DNA of 64,000 nt from G963667675 sp965249215 (GCA_965249215.1 CBDFLN010000002.1:62001-126000), one strand, 5' to 3'; counted from the first letter of the stretch, positions 15,896 through 25,533 are shown. The notes: generated from the letters alone by a model not told the origin. Numbers and translations: made by a program.

Positions 15896-18559
15896 ATGGT
15901 GACCATCGACTTTGAAAAGCACACTCTCCAAAACGGGCTTGACGTGATTCTGCACCGGGACTCGTCTATCCCGGTGGCGGCGGTCAATGTTTGGTACCAC
16001 GTTGGCTCTAAGGACGAAGAGCAGGGCCGCACCGGGTTCGCCCATCTCTTCGAGCACGTCATGTTTGAAGGCTCCAAGCACCACAACCAGAGCTTCTTTG
16101 AACCTTTGCAGAAGGCCGGGGCCAATCTCAACGGCTCCACCACCCCCGACCGCACCAACTACTGGGAGGACGTCCCGTCCAACTACCTGGAACTGGCCCT
16201 GTGGCTGGAGTCCGACCGGATGGGCTTCCTGCTGGACGCCCTGGACCAGCAGCGGTTTGAAGTCCAGAGGGACGTGGTCAAGAACGAGCGGCGCCAGTCC
16301 TACGAAAACCGGCCCTACGGCATGGCCCAGTCGCACATCCAGGGGGCGCTGTTCCCCATGCCCCACCCGTATCACTGGATGACCATCGGCTCCCAGGAAG
16401 ACCTGGACGCCGCCGTCCTGGACGACATCAAGGACTTCTTCAAGCGCTACTACTCCCCCTCCAACGCCAGCCTGGCCATCGCCGGCGACTTCCAGCCCGA
16501 CCAGGCCCTGGAGTTGGTCAACCGCTATTTCGGAGACCTGGCCCCCGGCCCGCAACCGTCCCGCAAGGGCAGGATGGACTCGGCCCTGGCCGGCCGGGTG
16601 GAACTGGAGATGCGGGACCGGGTGACCCTGCCGCGTTTATACATCTCCTGGCCCACTCCCCCCGACTTCCACGAGGACGACCCGCCCCTGGAGTTGCTGC
16701 AGGCCATTATGTCCGACGGCCTCAGCTCCCGGCTCCACCGCTCCCTGGTGTACGAGCAGCAGATTGCCCAGAGCGCCCACATCCGCTACTACGCCGGGGA
16801 GATAGCCGGCCAGTTCACCGTCCAGGCGTCCGCCGCTCCCGGCTACGGGTTGGACCAGATCGAAGCTGCCGTGGACGCCGAACTGGAGCGGGTGCTGCGG
16901 GAACCACCCACCGACGAAGAGATAACCCGCGTCAAGAACCGAATCGAGGCGGCCCACTACCGTCAGTTGGCCCGGGTGGGCGGCTTCGGCGGCCGAGCCG
17001 ACCAGCTCAACCATTACAACGTGCTGGGCGGCGACCCGGCCCTGGTTAACTCCAGCCTCGACCGGTATCTGTCCGTGCAGCAGGACGACATCCTGCGAGT
17101 AGCCGAGTCCGTGCTCGGCCCCGGCCAGGTAAGGATGAGGGTCCTGCCGGAAGGTTCCTATAAGCCGGCTGCCGTTGCGGAGATCGACCGTTCGGTCATG
17201 CCCCCGCCGGCCCAGGAGCCTTCCTTTACGCCGCCGACCCCGGTGCGCCGCCGCCTGGAAAACGGCTTGGAGCTGTTGGTGGTGGAGCAACCCGGAACGC
17301 CCATCGTCGCATTTGGGCTGATGTTGCGCGCCGGCGCTGCCGCCGACCCGGAAGACCTGCCCGGCCTGGCGTCTTTCACGGCCCAGATGCTGACCGAGGG
17401 CACTACTTCCCGCACCAGCCAGCAGATTGCCTTAGAGTCCGAGTTTATCGGCGCGCGCATCTCCGCGGAGGCCCGCCGGGAATACACCCTGCTGGCCACC
17501 GAGACCCTATCCAAGCACTGGCCCCAGGCCCTGGAGTTGGTTGCCGACCTCGTGAAGCATCCGTCGTTCCCGGAGCACGAACTGGAACGGGTGCGCCGGG
17601 AGCACCTGACCGACCTGCGCCGAATCAAAGACGACCCCACGTCCGTCGCCGAGCAGTTGGCGTCCGGCCTGGTCTTTGCCAAAGACTCCGGCTATGGCCA
17701 TCCCATCCACGGCACAGAGGCCGCCTCGACCGCGCTGACTCGCGACGACGTCGTCAACCACTATCGCCAGGCCTATTCACCGGCCCGGGCCACCTTTATC
17801 GCTGCCGGGGGCCTGTCGATAGACGAAGTCGCGGCCAAGGTGCAGGCCGTCCTGGGAGACTGGCAGGCCGGTGAAGCGGACGGCGGCAACAAACAGGCCG
17901 CCCAGAATGGGGCCCCGGACGCCGCAACCATCTATCTGGTTGACCATCCTGGAGCGGCCCAATCGGTGATCCGGGCCCTCCAGCCCACCATCCCCCGCCG
18001 CCACCCAGACTATTTCGGCTTGCTGGTGCTGAACTCGGCCTTCGGCGGGCAGTTCACCGCCCGGTTGAACCGGAACTTGCGCGAGGAAAAGGGGTACACC
18101 TACGGATACCACTCCGGTATCCAGTGGCACGGCGGACCGTCCTTGCTGGCCGCCGGAGGGAGCGTGCAGACTGCGGTGACACAGGAAGCCGCCGCTGAGA
18201 CCCTCAAGGAGTTTCGCGATATTCACGGGGACCGGCCCCTGGAGCAGCATGAGTTGGACGCCACCAAAGAGGGCATTCTGCGGGGCTACCCCGCCAGCTT
18301 CGAGCGGCCGGGGCAGATCATAAGCCACCTGCTGCAGATGGCCCTGTTCGATTTGCCCAACGACTACTTCAGCACCGTCAAGGGCAACATCGAGGCAGTC
18401 TCCTTGGACGGCGTGCGGCGCATAGGCGCCGAGCTGGTCCAGCCGGACAGGCTCTCAGTCCTGGTAGTGGGTGACCGCAACGAGGTGGAAAGCAGGCTCC
18501 GGGACCTGGACCTTCCCCTGGCGCTGCTGGACGTTGACGGGGCGATTATTTCGGACTAG
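15896..18559 (+). CDS. M16-family zinc peptidase, two-domain fused form
   Basis: 887 residues, twice the usual 430 for a bacterial processing-peptidase-like subunit. The first half carries the inverted zinc motif HLFEH (His50, Glu53, His54) within GRTGFAHLFEHVMFEG, and a downstream Glu for the third ligand. The second half, from about LENGLELLVVEQ, has the same fold but lacks HxxEH (GLASFTAQMLTEG), as in non-catalytic partner subunits, and keeps the C-terminal RNLREEKGYTYGYHS loop. It thus looks like a catalytic and a structural subunit fused in one chain. ATG 15896 follows GAGGTGAA. I see no signal peptide. It is probably monocistronic. Confidence 0.9.
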   Translation: MVTIDFEKHTLQNGLDVILHRDSSIPVAAVNVWYHVGSKDEEQGRTGFAHLFEHVMFEGSKHHNQSFFEPLQKAGANLNGSTTPDRTNYWEDVPSNYLELALWLESDRMGFLLDALDQQRFEVQRDVVKNERRQSYENRPYGMAQSHIQGALFPMPHPYHWMTIGSQEDLDAAVLDDIKDFFKRYYSPSNASLAIAGDFQPDQALELVNRYFGDLAPGPQPSRKGRMDSALAGRVELEMRDRVTLPRLYISWPTPPDFHEDDPPLELLQAIMSDGLSSRLHRSLVYEQQIAQSAHIRYYAGEIAGQFTVQASAAPGYGLDQIEAAVDAELERVLREPPTDEEITRVKNRIEAAHYRQLARVGGFGGRADQLNHYNVLGGDPALVNSSLDRYLSVQQDDILRVAESVLGPGQVRMRVLPEGSYKPAAVAEIDRSVMPPPAQEPSFTPPTPVRRRLENGLELLVVEQPGTPIVAFGLMLRAGAAADPEDLPGLASFTAQMLTEGTTSRTSQQIALESEFIGARISAEARREYTLLATETLSKHWPQALELVADLVKHPSFPEHELERVRREHLTDLRRIKDDPTSVAEQLASGLVFAKDSGYGHPIHGTEAASTALTRDDVVNHYRQAYSPARATFIAAGGLSIDEVAAKVQAVLGDWQAGEADGGNKQAAQNGAPDAATIYLVDHPGAAQSVIRALQPTIPRRHPDYFGLLVLNSAFGGQFTARLNRNLREEKGYTYGYHSGIQWHGGPSLLAAGGSVQTAVTQEAAAETLKEFRDIHGDRPLEQHELDATKEGILRGYPASFERPGQIISHLLQMALFDLPNDYFSTVKGNIEAVSLDGVRRIGAELVQPDRLSVLVVGDRNEVESRLRDLDLPLALLDVDGAIISD

Positions 18560-18594
18560 CGAGGCCACTCATCAGGTAAGGGCGACAGCCCAGC

Positions 18595-19320
18595 CTAATC
18601 CAACCCGCGGATGGCCTCCCGCTGGGCTTGGAACAGCGGCTCCATGCCCCTGGCTGCCAGGGCTATCACCTCGGCCAGGGTCTGGCGGGAAAAGGGAGCG
18701 TCTTCCGTCGCTCCCTGGACCTCGACCACTTCGCCCCGGTCGGTGAGCACCACGTTGAAGTCGACCTGCGCCCGGAAGTCCTCCTCGTAGCACAGGTCAA
18801 GCAGCAACTCTCTGTCCAGCACGCCGACGCTGACCGCGGCTACCGCTCCCCGCAGGGGCTCCCGGGGCAGCACCCGGTGCTTGACCAGCATTCGCATCGC
18901 CTGGTACAGGGCAACGTAGGCGCCCGTAATCGCCGCGGTACGCGTCCCGCCGTCGGCCTGGATTACGTCGCAGTCTATGTGCACCGTGCGCTCTCCCAAC
19001 GCCTGCAGGTCCGTCGCCGCCCGCAGCGCCCGTCCGATGAGCCGCTGGATTTCCTGCGACCGGCCGCTGATCCGCCCGGCGTCCCTGTCCCGCGGCGTCC
19101 TGGTGTTCGTAGCGCGGGGCAGCATGGCATATTCCGCGGTCACCCAGCCCTTGCCTTGGCCGCGCAGGAAGGCCGGCACCCGCTCTTCTAACGACGCGGC
19201 GCACAGGACCTTGGTGGCGCCCATCTCGATGAGCGCCGAGCCTTCAGCGAACTTCTGGTAGCTGGTGGTAATGGCCGTGGGCCTGGGCTGGTCCCAAAGC
19301 CTGCCGTCGTTTCTATGCAA
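18595..19320 (-). CDS. rph: ribonuclease PH
   Basis: 241 residues, the normal size. Family features in order: the N-terminal RNDGRLWDQPRP, GSALIEMGATKVLCAASLEE, the phosphate-binding and processing loop MLPRATNTRTPRD, IGRALRAATDL, DCDVIQADGGTRTAAITGAYVAL and LDLCYEEDFRAQVDFNVV. It trims tRNA 3' ends with phosphate. The start is TTG at 19320 with CAGGAG about eight bases upstream, giving the conserved N-terminus. Convergent with the M16 peptidase gene 35 bp away. Confidence 0.93.
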   Translation of the reverse strand: MHRNDGRLWDQPRPTAITTSYQKFAEGSALIEMGATKVLCAASLEERVPAFLRGQGKGWVTAEYAMLPRATNTRTPRDRDAGRISGRSQEIQRLIGRALRAATDLQALGERTVHIDCDVIQADGGTRTAAITGAYVALYQAMRMLVKHRVLPREPLRGAVAAVSVGVLDRELLLDLCYEEDFRAQVDFNVVLTDRGEVVEVQGATEDAPFSRQTLAEVIALAARGMEPLFQAQREAIRGLD

Positions 19321-19404
19321 TGGGTGATGCTCCTGTTGCTAGTCCGAATCCAGCCCCCCATTTGCCGCCAATGGGACCGGCGTCCAGTATACATGACCCG
19401 GCGG

Positions 19405-21876
19405 CTATCTTTCCGTCCGCACCCACAGGCTTTCGCCGTCGCTGATTAGCTCCACGGTGCCGTGGCGGTCCGTGCGGTACAGCAGGCCGTCTCCCACTGC
19501 TTGCGACAGCCGTTCCTCGACCTCCCGGTGCGGATGGCCATACCTGTTGTCCGCCCCCGCCGAGACCACCGCCAACGCCGGGTCGACCTTGGCCAGGAAG
19601 GCGGAGGTGCTCGACGACCTGCTGCCGTGATGCGGCACCTTCAGCACGGCGCTTTCCAATACCTGGGCGTTGCGCACGAGGTGGCTTTCAGCTTCAGCCT
19701 CGATGTCCGCCGAAAGCAGGACGCTGGCTTGGCCGTAGACCAGCCTCAGCACTACGGAGTTGTTGTTACGGTCGGCAGCGTAACCTCCGATTGGCCTCTC
19801 CGGCGGGTTCAGCACCTCCAGGCTCACCGACGGCTCCAACTCTATCCGGTACCACTGCCGCAGGTATATTGGCGTGTAGCCTTCCCGCTCCAACTGGGAC
19901 CGCCACTGGGGATAGATGGGACTTAGTGGGTCTTCCAGACCCGCCAGCACCGCGGCCACGCTGTAGTCTTCCAGCGCCCTCAGCAGCCCGCGGCTGTGGT
20001 CGGCGTCCAAGTGGGTCAGGACCACCATGTCCAGGCTGCGGTCGCCCCGGGGCAGCGCGTCGGCCAGGGCCCGGGTGGCGCTCTCCGCATCCGGGCCGCC
20101 GTCCACCAGCACCTGCCGGCCCTTGGGCGTCACGATCAAGGCGCTGTCGCCCTGGCCTACATCGAAGAAATAAACGTGCAGCCTGCCGTCGTTTCCGGCG
20201 GCCAAAACCTGCATCCAGAGCAGCACGGCCGCTGCCGCCAGCGCCGGCGCCAGGAATCCCAGGCCCAACGCCATTCCCTGACCCGTTGTAGGGACGCCCT
20301 CAGCGGACTCCGGCTCTTTCCTGTCCAGGCCCATGCGCCGCCACAGCCGCGGCAGCCGGAACCCGCTCCCTGCTGCCAGCAACAGCGCCCCCAACACCAA
20401 GTACCAGGCCCATACCAGGCGTTCTCCGACCCATGTCCCGGATACGGTGTAGCCCGGAGCCCAGGCAACCAGATCGATGAGATACGAGAGAGGAGCCCAG
20501 GCCATCCACCCGAAGAACTGCCCGATGACAGGGTGCAGGAATCCCGCAACCGCCGTCACCAACGATCCCGCCAGCACCAGCGGCAGGGCGGGCAAGACCA
20601 GGACCGTCACAAATATGCCCAGCACCGGTATCCGGTCGAAATTGAAAGCGACTAAGGGCCACGTAGCGAGAGTGGCCGCGGCTGACACTACTAAGGCCGC
20701 AGCCAGTCCCTTCAACAGCTGGGCTGCCCACGGCCTCACCCACTCCGGAAACGCCGCGGCTCTCCGGTCAATGGCGGGCGAGAACATGCCCAGGTGGGGA
20801 AGGGCTACGGCGATGCCGGCCATCGCCGCAAAGCTAAGTTGGAAGGACACCTGCAGCAGCGCCCTGGGTTCGAATGCGGTCATGGCCGCCGCGCTCAGCG
20901 CCAATGCCGGCAGCACGCTCCGGGGGCGTCCCAACGTCAGCGCGGCAATGTAGGCGGTGCCCATGATAGATGCCCGGAGCACCGACGCGGGAAGGCCGCT
21001 TACCAGGGCGTAAATCCAGATCAGCAGCAGGGGCACCACCAGGTATACCATCCCCCGACGGCCCAGCACGGCCGCGGCCGCCGTCAAGGCAATGGCCATC
21101 AAAGCCCCCACGTGCAGCCCGGAAATTGCCAGCACGTGGGACGTGCCGGTCTCGCGAAAGTCCTGGACCACGCTGTCCGGCAGCTGTCCCCTCTGACCCA
21201 GCAGCAGCGCCTTGGCCACCGCCGAGTGGGGGACGGCCAGGGCCTCATCGAGATTCTTCGACAGCATCCGGCGCAGGTCGAATATCCACCCGCGCCATCC
21301 GCTTTCAGCCTGGGCCTCCGGGTCCGACAACGCCGCCGTGCGGGCGAAGACAATGCCCGATATCCCGTGGCTGGCCAGGTAAGAGGGATAGTCGAAATCT
21401 TCCAACCGCTGGGGCCGCTGCAGCTCCCCTTGTAGCAACAGCGCGTCGCCGTAGCGGAAGAAGGGAGGATCCCGGGCAGCTACGAGGTCCTGCGGAGGCT
21501 CGGCGTAGACCAGGACCCTGCCCTCGGCGGGTTCCATGCCGCCGCCCCGGTCTATGGCCTCCACGGCAAAGGTGAACTTGATGTTCCGCGCGGTGGCCTC
21601 CGGGTCGTTGGCAATCTTGCCACGCAGCGCTACCGGCTCCGCTTCCACTACTGCCAGCGGCGGGGGTGGCCCTCCGGCGGCTTCCACCCGCAGCAGGGCC
21701 AGCAGCAATAGCGAGGCGAGCACCAGGGGCCACGCCGGCAACCGGTTTAGACGCAACAACAAAGCACCGGATACCGCGGCAGACAACAGCAGCAGCAACG
21801 CCGTGGTCGACGCGCCGGTCTGCAGGCCGACGTACGTCCCGGCCAGCCACGCGGCCGCCAGCAGGCCCGGCCTCAT
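19405..21876 (-). CDS. comEC: ComEC/Rec2-type DNA-uptake channel protein
   Basis: 823 residues. An N-terminal membrane part (several Leu/Ala-rich helices in residues 1-60) leads into a soluble OB-like region, then the ComEC competence domain with GTSHVLAISGLHVGALMAI and about eight further helices, and finally a beta-lactamase-like domain (FFDVGQGDSALIVTPKG, VVLTHLDADHSRGL, LKVPHHGSRSSSTSAF). ComEC forms the inner-membrane channel for single-stranded DNA in natural transformation. All domains expected for a full-length protein are present. It follows comEA by 30 bp in the same direction, so the pair is an operon. Confidence 0.93.
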   Translation of the reverse strand: MRPGLLAAAWLAGTYVGLQTGASTTALLLLLSAAVSGALLLRLNRLPAWPLVLASLLLLALLRVEAAGGPPPPLAVVEAEPVALRGKIANDPEATARNIKFTFAVEAIDRGGGMEPAEGRVLVYAEPPQDLVAARDPPFFRYGDALLLQGELQRPQRLEDFDYPSYLASHGISGIVFARTAALSDPEAQAESGWRGWIFDLRRMLSKNLDEALAVPHSAVAKALLLGQRGQLPDSVVQDFRETGTSHVLAISGLHVGALMAIALTAAAAVLGRRGMVYLVVPLLLIWIYALVSGLPASVLRASIMGTAYIAALTLGRPRSVLPALALSAAAMTAFEPRALLQVSFQLSFAAMAGIAVALPHLGMFSPAIDRRAAAFPEWVRPWAAQLLKGLAAALVVSAAATLATWPLVAFNFDRIPVLGIFVTVLVLPALPLVLAGSLVTAVAGFLHPVIGQFFGWMAWAPLSYLIDLVAWAPGYTVSGTWVGERLVWAWYLVLGALLLAAGSGFRLPRLWRRMGLDRKEPESAEGVPTTGQGMALGLGFLAPALAAAAVLLWMQVLAAGNDGRLHVYFFDVGQGDSALIVTPKGRQVLVDGGPDAESATRALADALPRGDRSLDMVVLTHLDADHSRGLLRALEDYSVAAVLAGLEDPLSPIYPQWRSQLEREGYTPIYLRQWYRIELEPSVSLEVLNPPERPIGGYAADRNNNSVVLRLVYGQASVLLSADIEAEAESHLVRNAQVLESAVLKVPHHGSRSSSTSAFLAKVDPALAVVSAGADNRYGHPHREVEERLSQAVGDGLLYRTDRHGTVELISDGESLWVRTER

Positions 21877-21906
21877 GGCCCTAATGTTCCGGGCTCCCGG
21901 TCAAGG

Positions 21907-22554
21907 TCAGCTGCACACCGCAACCAACGGCCGAATCCCCGCTAACGTCGCCGGCCCTATACCGGAAATCTCGGTAATTTCGTCCACCGACGTGAACGGG
22001 CCGTTCTGCTCCCTGTAGGCGACAATGTCCCCGGCGCGCACCGGTCCGATGCGGGGCAGCGTGTCCAAATCCGCCTCAGAGGCCGCGTTCAGGTCCATGA
22101 GGCCTCCGCACCCAGGGTCCGCCGCCGGGACCGCCGCCGGGACCGCCGCCGGGACCGCGGCATCGGTAACGGCAGCCCGGGCCGGTGGTGTCTCCCCGGC
22201 TCTCGGGATGTGGTACTGCTGCCCGTCCTGAAGCCACTGCGCCAAGTTCACCGCGTCCAGGTCGGCATGGGCGGTCGCTCCGCCGGCGACGGCTACGGCG
22301 TCGGCCAACCGTTCCTCCGCCGACAACCGGTACACCCCGGGGGCGGCGATGGCTCCGCTGACGTGGACCCGCACGTCAGCAGAGGGAACGGCCTCGACGA
22401 CCGGGGTTTCTGCGGCCTCCGGCGTGGGCAGCAGCACCTGGATGGGGGCGTTGTCATCCCCGCGGAACAGCAGGAAAATTCCCGCCAGCGCCAGGCCCGT
22501 GACTATGGCGGACAGCACCGCCGTCACCAGTGTCCGATTGGCCAAGAACGACAT
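21907..22554 (-). CDS. comEA: ComEA-type DNA-binding protein
   Basis: 215 residues. One N-terminal membrane helix (ALAGIFLLF region, residues 5-30) is followed by an SLBB-like beta domain (VRVHVSGAIAAPGVYRLS), a Pro/Ala linker with the repeated unit PAAV, and two helix-hairpin-helix motifs (DLNAASEADLDTLPRIGPVRA and EITEISGIGPATLAGI). ComEA binds double-stranded DNA outside the membrane and hands it to ComEC. ATG 22554 is favoured by AGGGAG five bases upstream. The linker is coded by a 12-bp tandem repeat at 22115-22157. Confidence 0.92.
   Translation of the reverse strand: MSFLANRTLVTAVLSAIVTGLALAGIFLLFRGDDNAPIQVLLPTPEAAETPVVEAVPSADVRVHVSGAIAAPGVYRLSAEERLADAVAVAGGATAHADLDAVNLAQWLQDGQQYHIPRAGETPPARAAVTDAAVPAAVPAAVPAADPGCGGLMDLNAASEADLDTLPRIGPVRAGDIVAYREQNGPFTSVDEITEISGIGPATLAGIRPLVAVCS
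22115..22157. repeat. 12-bp tandem repeat in comEA linker
   Basis: GGGACCGCCGCC is repeated at 22115 (with one change), 22127 and 22139, with a partial copy at 22151. On the coding strand it gives the repeated Val-Pro-Ala-Ala linker of ComEA. Copy number could vary without a frameshift. Confidence 0.85.
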
Positions 22555-22580
22555 CGGGCTCCCTGATAGGGTATGGTCGC

Positions 22581-22610
22581 TTGTGCTAATATCGAGCGTC
22601 CGATTATAAT
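22581..22610 (+). promoter_or_regulatory. probable ilvE promoter
   Basis: TTGTGC (22581-22586), an 18-base spacer and a perfect TATAAT (22605-22610) lie between divergent comEA and ilvE. Transcription would start near 22617, leaving a leader of about 27 bases before the TTG start of ilvE. Confidence 0.55.
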
Positions 22611-22643
22611 TTAGCCCAATTTCAGACAAAAGGGGAGCATCGC

Positions 22644-23609
22644 TTGACTACCGCTCGACCATCTTCCGACGGCAAGAGTGAGTTGCATGCCTTCTTCAGG
22701 GGAAAAGTAGTTCCCATCAGCCAGGCCAAGGTGAGCGTGATGACTCACGCCATGCACTACGGCACAGGCGTGTTTGAAGGGATCAGGGGCAACTGGAACC
22801 AGGAAAAAGAGACCGTGTACATTTTCCGGCTCCGCGAGCACTTTAATCGCTTGCTGGAGGGGTGCCGGATTCTCCTGATAGACATCCCCTACTCCGTTGA
22901 CGATTTGTGCGCCATCACCGTAGACCTAGTGGAACGCAACGGCCACCGGGAAGACATCTACATCCGGCCCCTGGCCTACAAGAGCGCCGAGGTCGTCGCC
23001 AACCTCAAGCTACATGAGCTTGCCGCCGACTTTACGTTGATCACCGTGCCCTTTGGCAACTACTTGGGAACCGACGTGCTCCGCTGCTGCACGTCCTCTT
23101 GGCGGAGGACCTCCGACGTCATGATCCCGTCGCGAATCAAGGTCTCCGGCAATTACGTCAACAGCATCCTGGCCAAAACTGAAGCAACCATGGCAGGGTT
23201 CGACGAAGCCATAGTCCTGAACCAGGAAGGCCGCGTCAGCGAGGGCTCCGGCGAAAACGTGTTTATAGTCTCCGGGGGCCGTCTGGTAACTCCCCTTCTG
23301 ACAGATGACCCGCTGCCGGGTATTACCCGCGACACCGTAATCCGCCTGGCCCGGAGCGAGTTGGGACTGGAGGTGGTCGAACGCAGTGTGGACCGCAGTG
23401 AGCTTTATCTGGCTGACGAGTTCTTCCTTACCGGCACGGCCGCTCACCTGACACCTGTCGTGGAACTCGACAACCGGCCCATCGCCGACGGCAAATCCGG
23501 CCCCATCAGCGTCCAACTGCAGAAAATGTACTTCGACGTTGTCTTCGGCCGGAATCCGAAGTTCCTGCACTGGTGCACCGCGGTCGCACCGCGCATGGTC
23601 GCCGCCTGA
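22644..23609 (+). CDS. ilvE: branched-chain amino acid aminotransferase
   Basis: 321 residues, class IV PLP aminotransferase. HAMHYGTGVFEGIRG near residue 35, FRLREHFNRLLEGCRIL, the PLP lysine in SRIKVSGNYVNS, the cofactor-binding AIVLNQEGRVSEGSGENVF and PGITRDTVI are all present. It transfers the amino group between glutamate and Leu/Ile/Val keto acids. The TTG start at 22644 is supported by AGGGGAG about eight bases upstream and a promoter just before. Length is typical. Followed by plsY after 126 bp. Confidence 0.92.
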   Translation: MTTARPSSDGKSELHAFFRGKVVPISQAKVSVMTHAMHYGTGVFEGIRGNWNQEKETVYIFRLREHFNRLLEGCRILLIDIPYSVDDLCAITVDLVERNGHREDIYIRPLAYKSAEVVANLKLHELAADFTLITVPFGNYLGTDVLRCCTSSWRRTSDVMIPSRIKVSGNYVNSILAKTEATMAGFDEAIVLNQEGRVSEGSGENVFIVSGGRLVTPLLTDDPLPGITRDTVIRLARSELGLEVVERSVDRSELYLADEFFLTGTAAHLTPVVELDNRPIADGKSGPISVQLQKMYFDVVFGRNPKFLHWCTAVAPRMVAA

Positions 23610-23655
23610 CCCGTCCTGCGGAACCGGGCCGGCAATCCTGCTTGCCGCCGCGGTC

Positions 23656-23683
23656 GGGGCCCGTCTCGAAACGGGGCCTCTTT
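23656..23683 (+). terminator. possible intrinsic terminator after ilvE
   Basis: GGGGCCCGT and ACGGGGCCTC can form a GC-rich hairpin with one bulge around CTCGAA, followed by TCTTT. The T run is short, so this is weak. Confidence 0.35.
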
Positions 23684-23735
23684 GATTCCCTCCGGTTGAG
23701 AAAGCCGGCCAAACTGCACTAGGAGAGTCTCCTCG

Positions 23736-24371
23736 GTGTCTTGGGACGCCCTCATCTGGTTCAGCATCATTGCCCTCTCCTACTTGATAGGAGGGATACA
23801 CCCCGCCTATTTCGCAGCCCGCGTGCTCGCCGGCCGCGACATCCGAAGCCTCGGCGACCACAACTCCGGCGCGGCCAACGTCTTCCGCAACGTTGACCCC
23901 AAAGTTGGCGTACTGGTTGGGGCCGTTGACATCCTGAAAGGGGCCGCGGTCATCCTGTTGGCCCGGGCCCTGGTTGACTCCACCGCTCTGGAGATGATGG
24001 CCGGGTTGGCGGTTTTGGCCGGCCACAACTGGCCCGTTTACCTGGGGTTCCGGGGGGGCCGTGGGGCTGCCGCGGGCATCGGCGTTATGCTGGCCACCGT
24101 GCCGGCCCTCGCCGTACCCCTGGGCGCAATAGCCTTTGCTGTCCTGTTGCTTTGCCGGAGAGCCACCCTGGCCATCGCTTGCTTCTTTATACCGGTTGCA
24201 GTCCTGGCCTGGTGGCCCTACGACTATCCTTACCTACTGGCGATTTACTCGGCCGCCGTTCCCGTGCTGGTGGGCGTGACCCACTTCTTAAGCATCAGGG
24301 ACCTTCCTCCTCGAGGAAGGATGGATAGGGAGACGGAACACAGGGACGAACGAATGTTGCCGCAAGGTTAG
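23736..24371 (+). CDS. plsY: glycerol-3-phosphate acyltransferase PlsY
   Basis: 211 residues with five or six membrane helices. The three loop motifs of PlsY are visible: SYLIGGIHPAYFAARVLAGRDIRSLGDHNSGAANVFRNV with the SGxxNxxR-like core, GHNWPVYLGFRGGRGAAAGIGVML, and a third near the C-terminal helix before FLSIRDLPP. The enzyme moves acyl groups from acyl-phosphate to glycerol-3-phosphate, the first step of phospholipid synthesis. GTG 23736 has AGGAG about eleven bases upstream. Two further membrane genes follow closely on the same strand. Confidence 0.88.
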   Translation: MSWDALIWFSIIALSYLIGGIHPAYFAARVLAGRDIRSLGDHNSGAANVFRNVDPKVGVLVGAVDILKGAAVILLARALVDSTALEMMAGLAVLAGHNWPVYLGFRGGRGAAAGIGVMLATVPALAVPLGAIAFAVLLLCRRATLAIACFFIPVAVLAWWPYDYPYLLAIYSAAVPVLVGVTHFLSIRDLPPRGRMDRETEHRDERMLPQG

Positions 24372-24379
24372 CCTGCCCT

Positions 24380-24844
24380 GTGACCGGCTCTTTCATCCTG
24401 GACTACTGCCTCCTGGTGTTCCTCGCCGCTTCCGGGCTATTTCAAATAATCGCAGCGTGGAAGTCCCTGTGGGGCCTCTTATTGCTCAGAAGCCGTCCCG
24501 GATCGTTGTTGCTGGGGGTGGCCCTGCTGGTCGGCGCCTTCACCTGGTTCTACCTATCCGATGACCGCAACGTTCCCGATACCGCCGGCGGCTTGGACGG
24601 CAACCAGCAGTTCGCTTTCTTCTTCGCCGGCTTGGGAGCTGCCCTGGCCTTCACCCTCGCGCTTTCCTCATTGCTGAACCGGCGGCTTGGCGCCAATGGC
24701 CCTCCTCCAGAGCCGGGCCTGGATGCCCTGAGGCAGAGCAACTACCTGCGAGCTGTCTACCACACTTGCCGACAGGTGCGACCGAAAAACCCTTCGCCGG
24801 CCTCGAATTGCCCGAGCGTCGAGCGGCCCAATACCGGCCCGTAG
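24380..24844 (+). CDS. three-helix membrane protein, unknown
   Basis: 154 residues with likely membrane helices at about 5-25, 41-60 and 78-97, and a hydrophilic tail rich in Pro and Asn. I do not recognise a family. It begins at GTG 24380, eight bases after plsY ends, and precedes a PAP2-type gene by 24 bp, so the three may form a membrane-lipid operon. No strong ribosome site is visible, and the last 40 residues look compositionally odd, which leaves the 3' part of the reading frame less certain. Confidence 0.6.
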   Translation: MTGSFILDYCLLVFLAASGLFQIIAAWKSLWGLLLLRSRPGSLLLGVALLVGAFTWFYLSDDRNVPDTAGGLDGNQQFAFFFAGLGAALAFTLALSSLLNRRLGANGPPPEPGLDALRQSNYLRAVYHTCRQVRPKNPSPASNCPSVERPNTGP

Positions 24845-24868
24845 GCCCGGCGGAGCGGGAAAACGGCC

Positions 24869-25447
24869 GTGTCGCTGGAAGCGGAAATCGTCACCTGGAT
24901 GAACCAAGGTGTCGGCATGTCCTACCTGCTGGACCGGGCCGCCTACCTGTTGGTCGGCGACTACTTCCTGCCCCTGCTGATGGCCCTTTGGGGAGTCGGG
25001 CTTTGGTTCCACGGCAGGGACGCGGCAGCAAGGGGAGCCAACCAGCGGGGCGTTCTGGCCGCCGCAATCTCCCTGGGCTTTGCCAACTTGGCGGTGCTGC
25101 TCCTGAACCAGCACTTCTTCAGGGACAGGCCATTCGTTGACCTCGACCTCGCAAACCTCCTGTACGCTCCCACCGACTCGTCTTTCCCCGCCAATCCTTC
25201 CGCGGTGGCCTTTGCGTTCGCCATGGGCGTTTGCCTGAAGAACCGCTGGGCCGCCGCCCCGTTGTTCTTGCTGGCGGCACTGTGGACCCTGGCCAGGATC
25301 TACAACGGCCTGCACTACCCCAGCGACGTGCTGGGCGGCGCCCTCATCGGCGTCCTCGTTGCGTGCCTGGTCACCTTGGGGATGCTGGCCATCGAGCCTA
25401 TCACCGTTCGAGTATTGGGGGCCGCTCGCCGGCTGCACCTTGCGTGA
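24869..25447 (+). CDS. PAP2-family membrane phosphatase-like protein
   Basis: 192 residues with about five membrane helices. RDRPF resembles PAP2 motif 1, SFPANPSAVAFAFA takes the place of motif 2 (normally SFPSGHA), and ARIYNGLHYPSDVLGG is a good motif 3 with His and Asp. The family dephosphorylates lipid phosphates such as undecaprenyl diphosphate. The motif-2 His is missing, which could reduce or alter activity. GTG 24869 has GGAG upstream. Context with plsY points to membrane lipid or carrier recycling. Confidence 0.75.
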   Translation: MSLEAEIVTWMNQGVGMSYLLDRAAYLLVGDYFLPLLMALWGVGLWFHGRDAAARGANQRGVLAAAISLGFANLAVLLLNQHFFRDRPFVDLDLANLLYAPTDSSFPANPSAVAFAFAMGVCLKNRWAAAPLFLLAALWTLARIYNGLHYPSDVLGGALIGVLVACLVTLGMLAIEPITVRVLGAARRLHLA

Positions 25448-25533
25448 TTCGCCCCCTCCAAATGCTCTCGACGGTGGCTGATTTAGTGGCCTCGTGGGGC
25501 CCCGCAGCGGCTCGACCCAGTCCGGCCCCGTGA

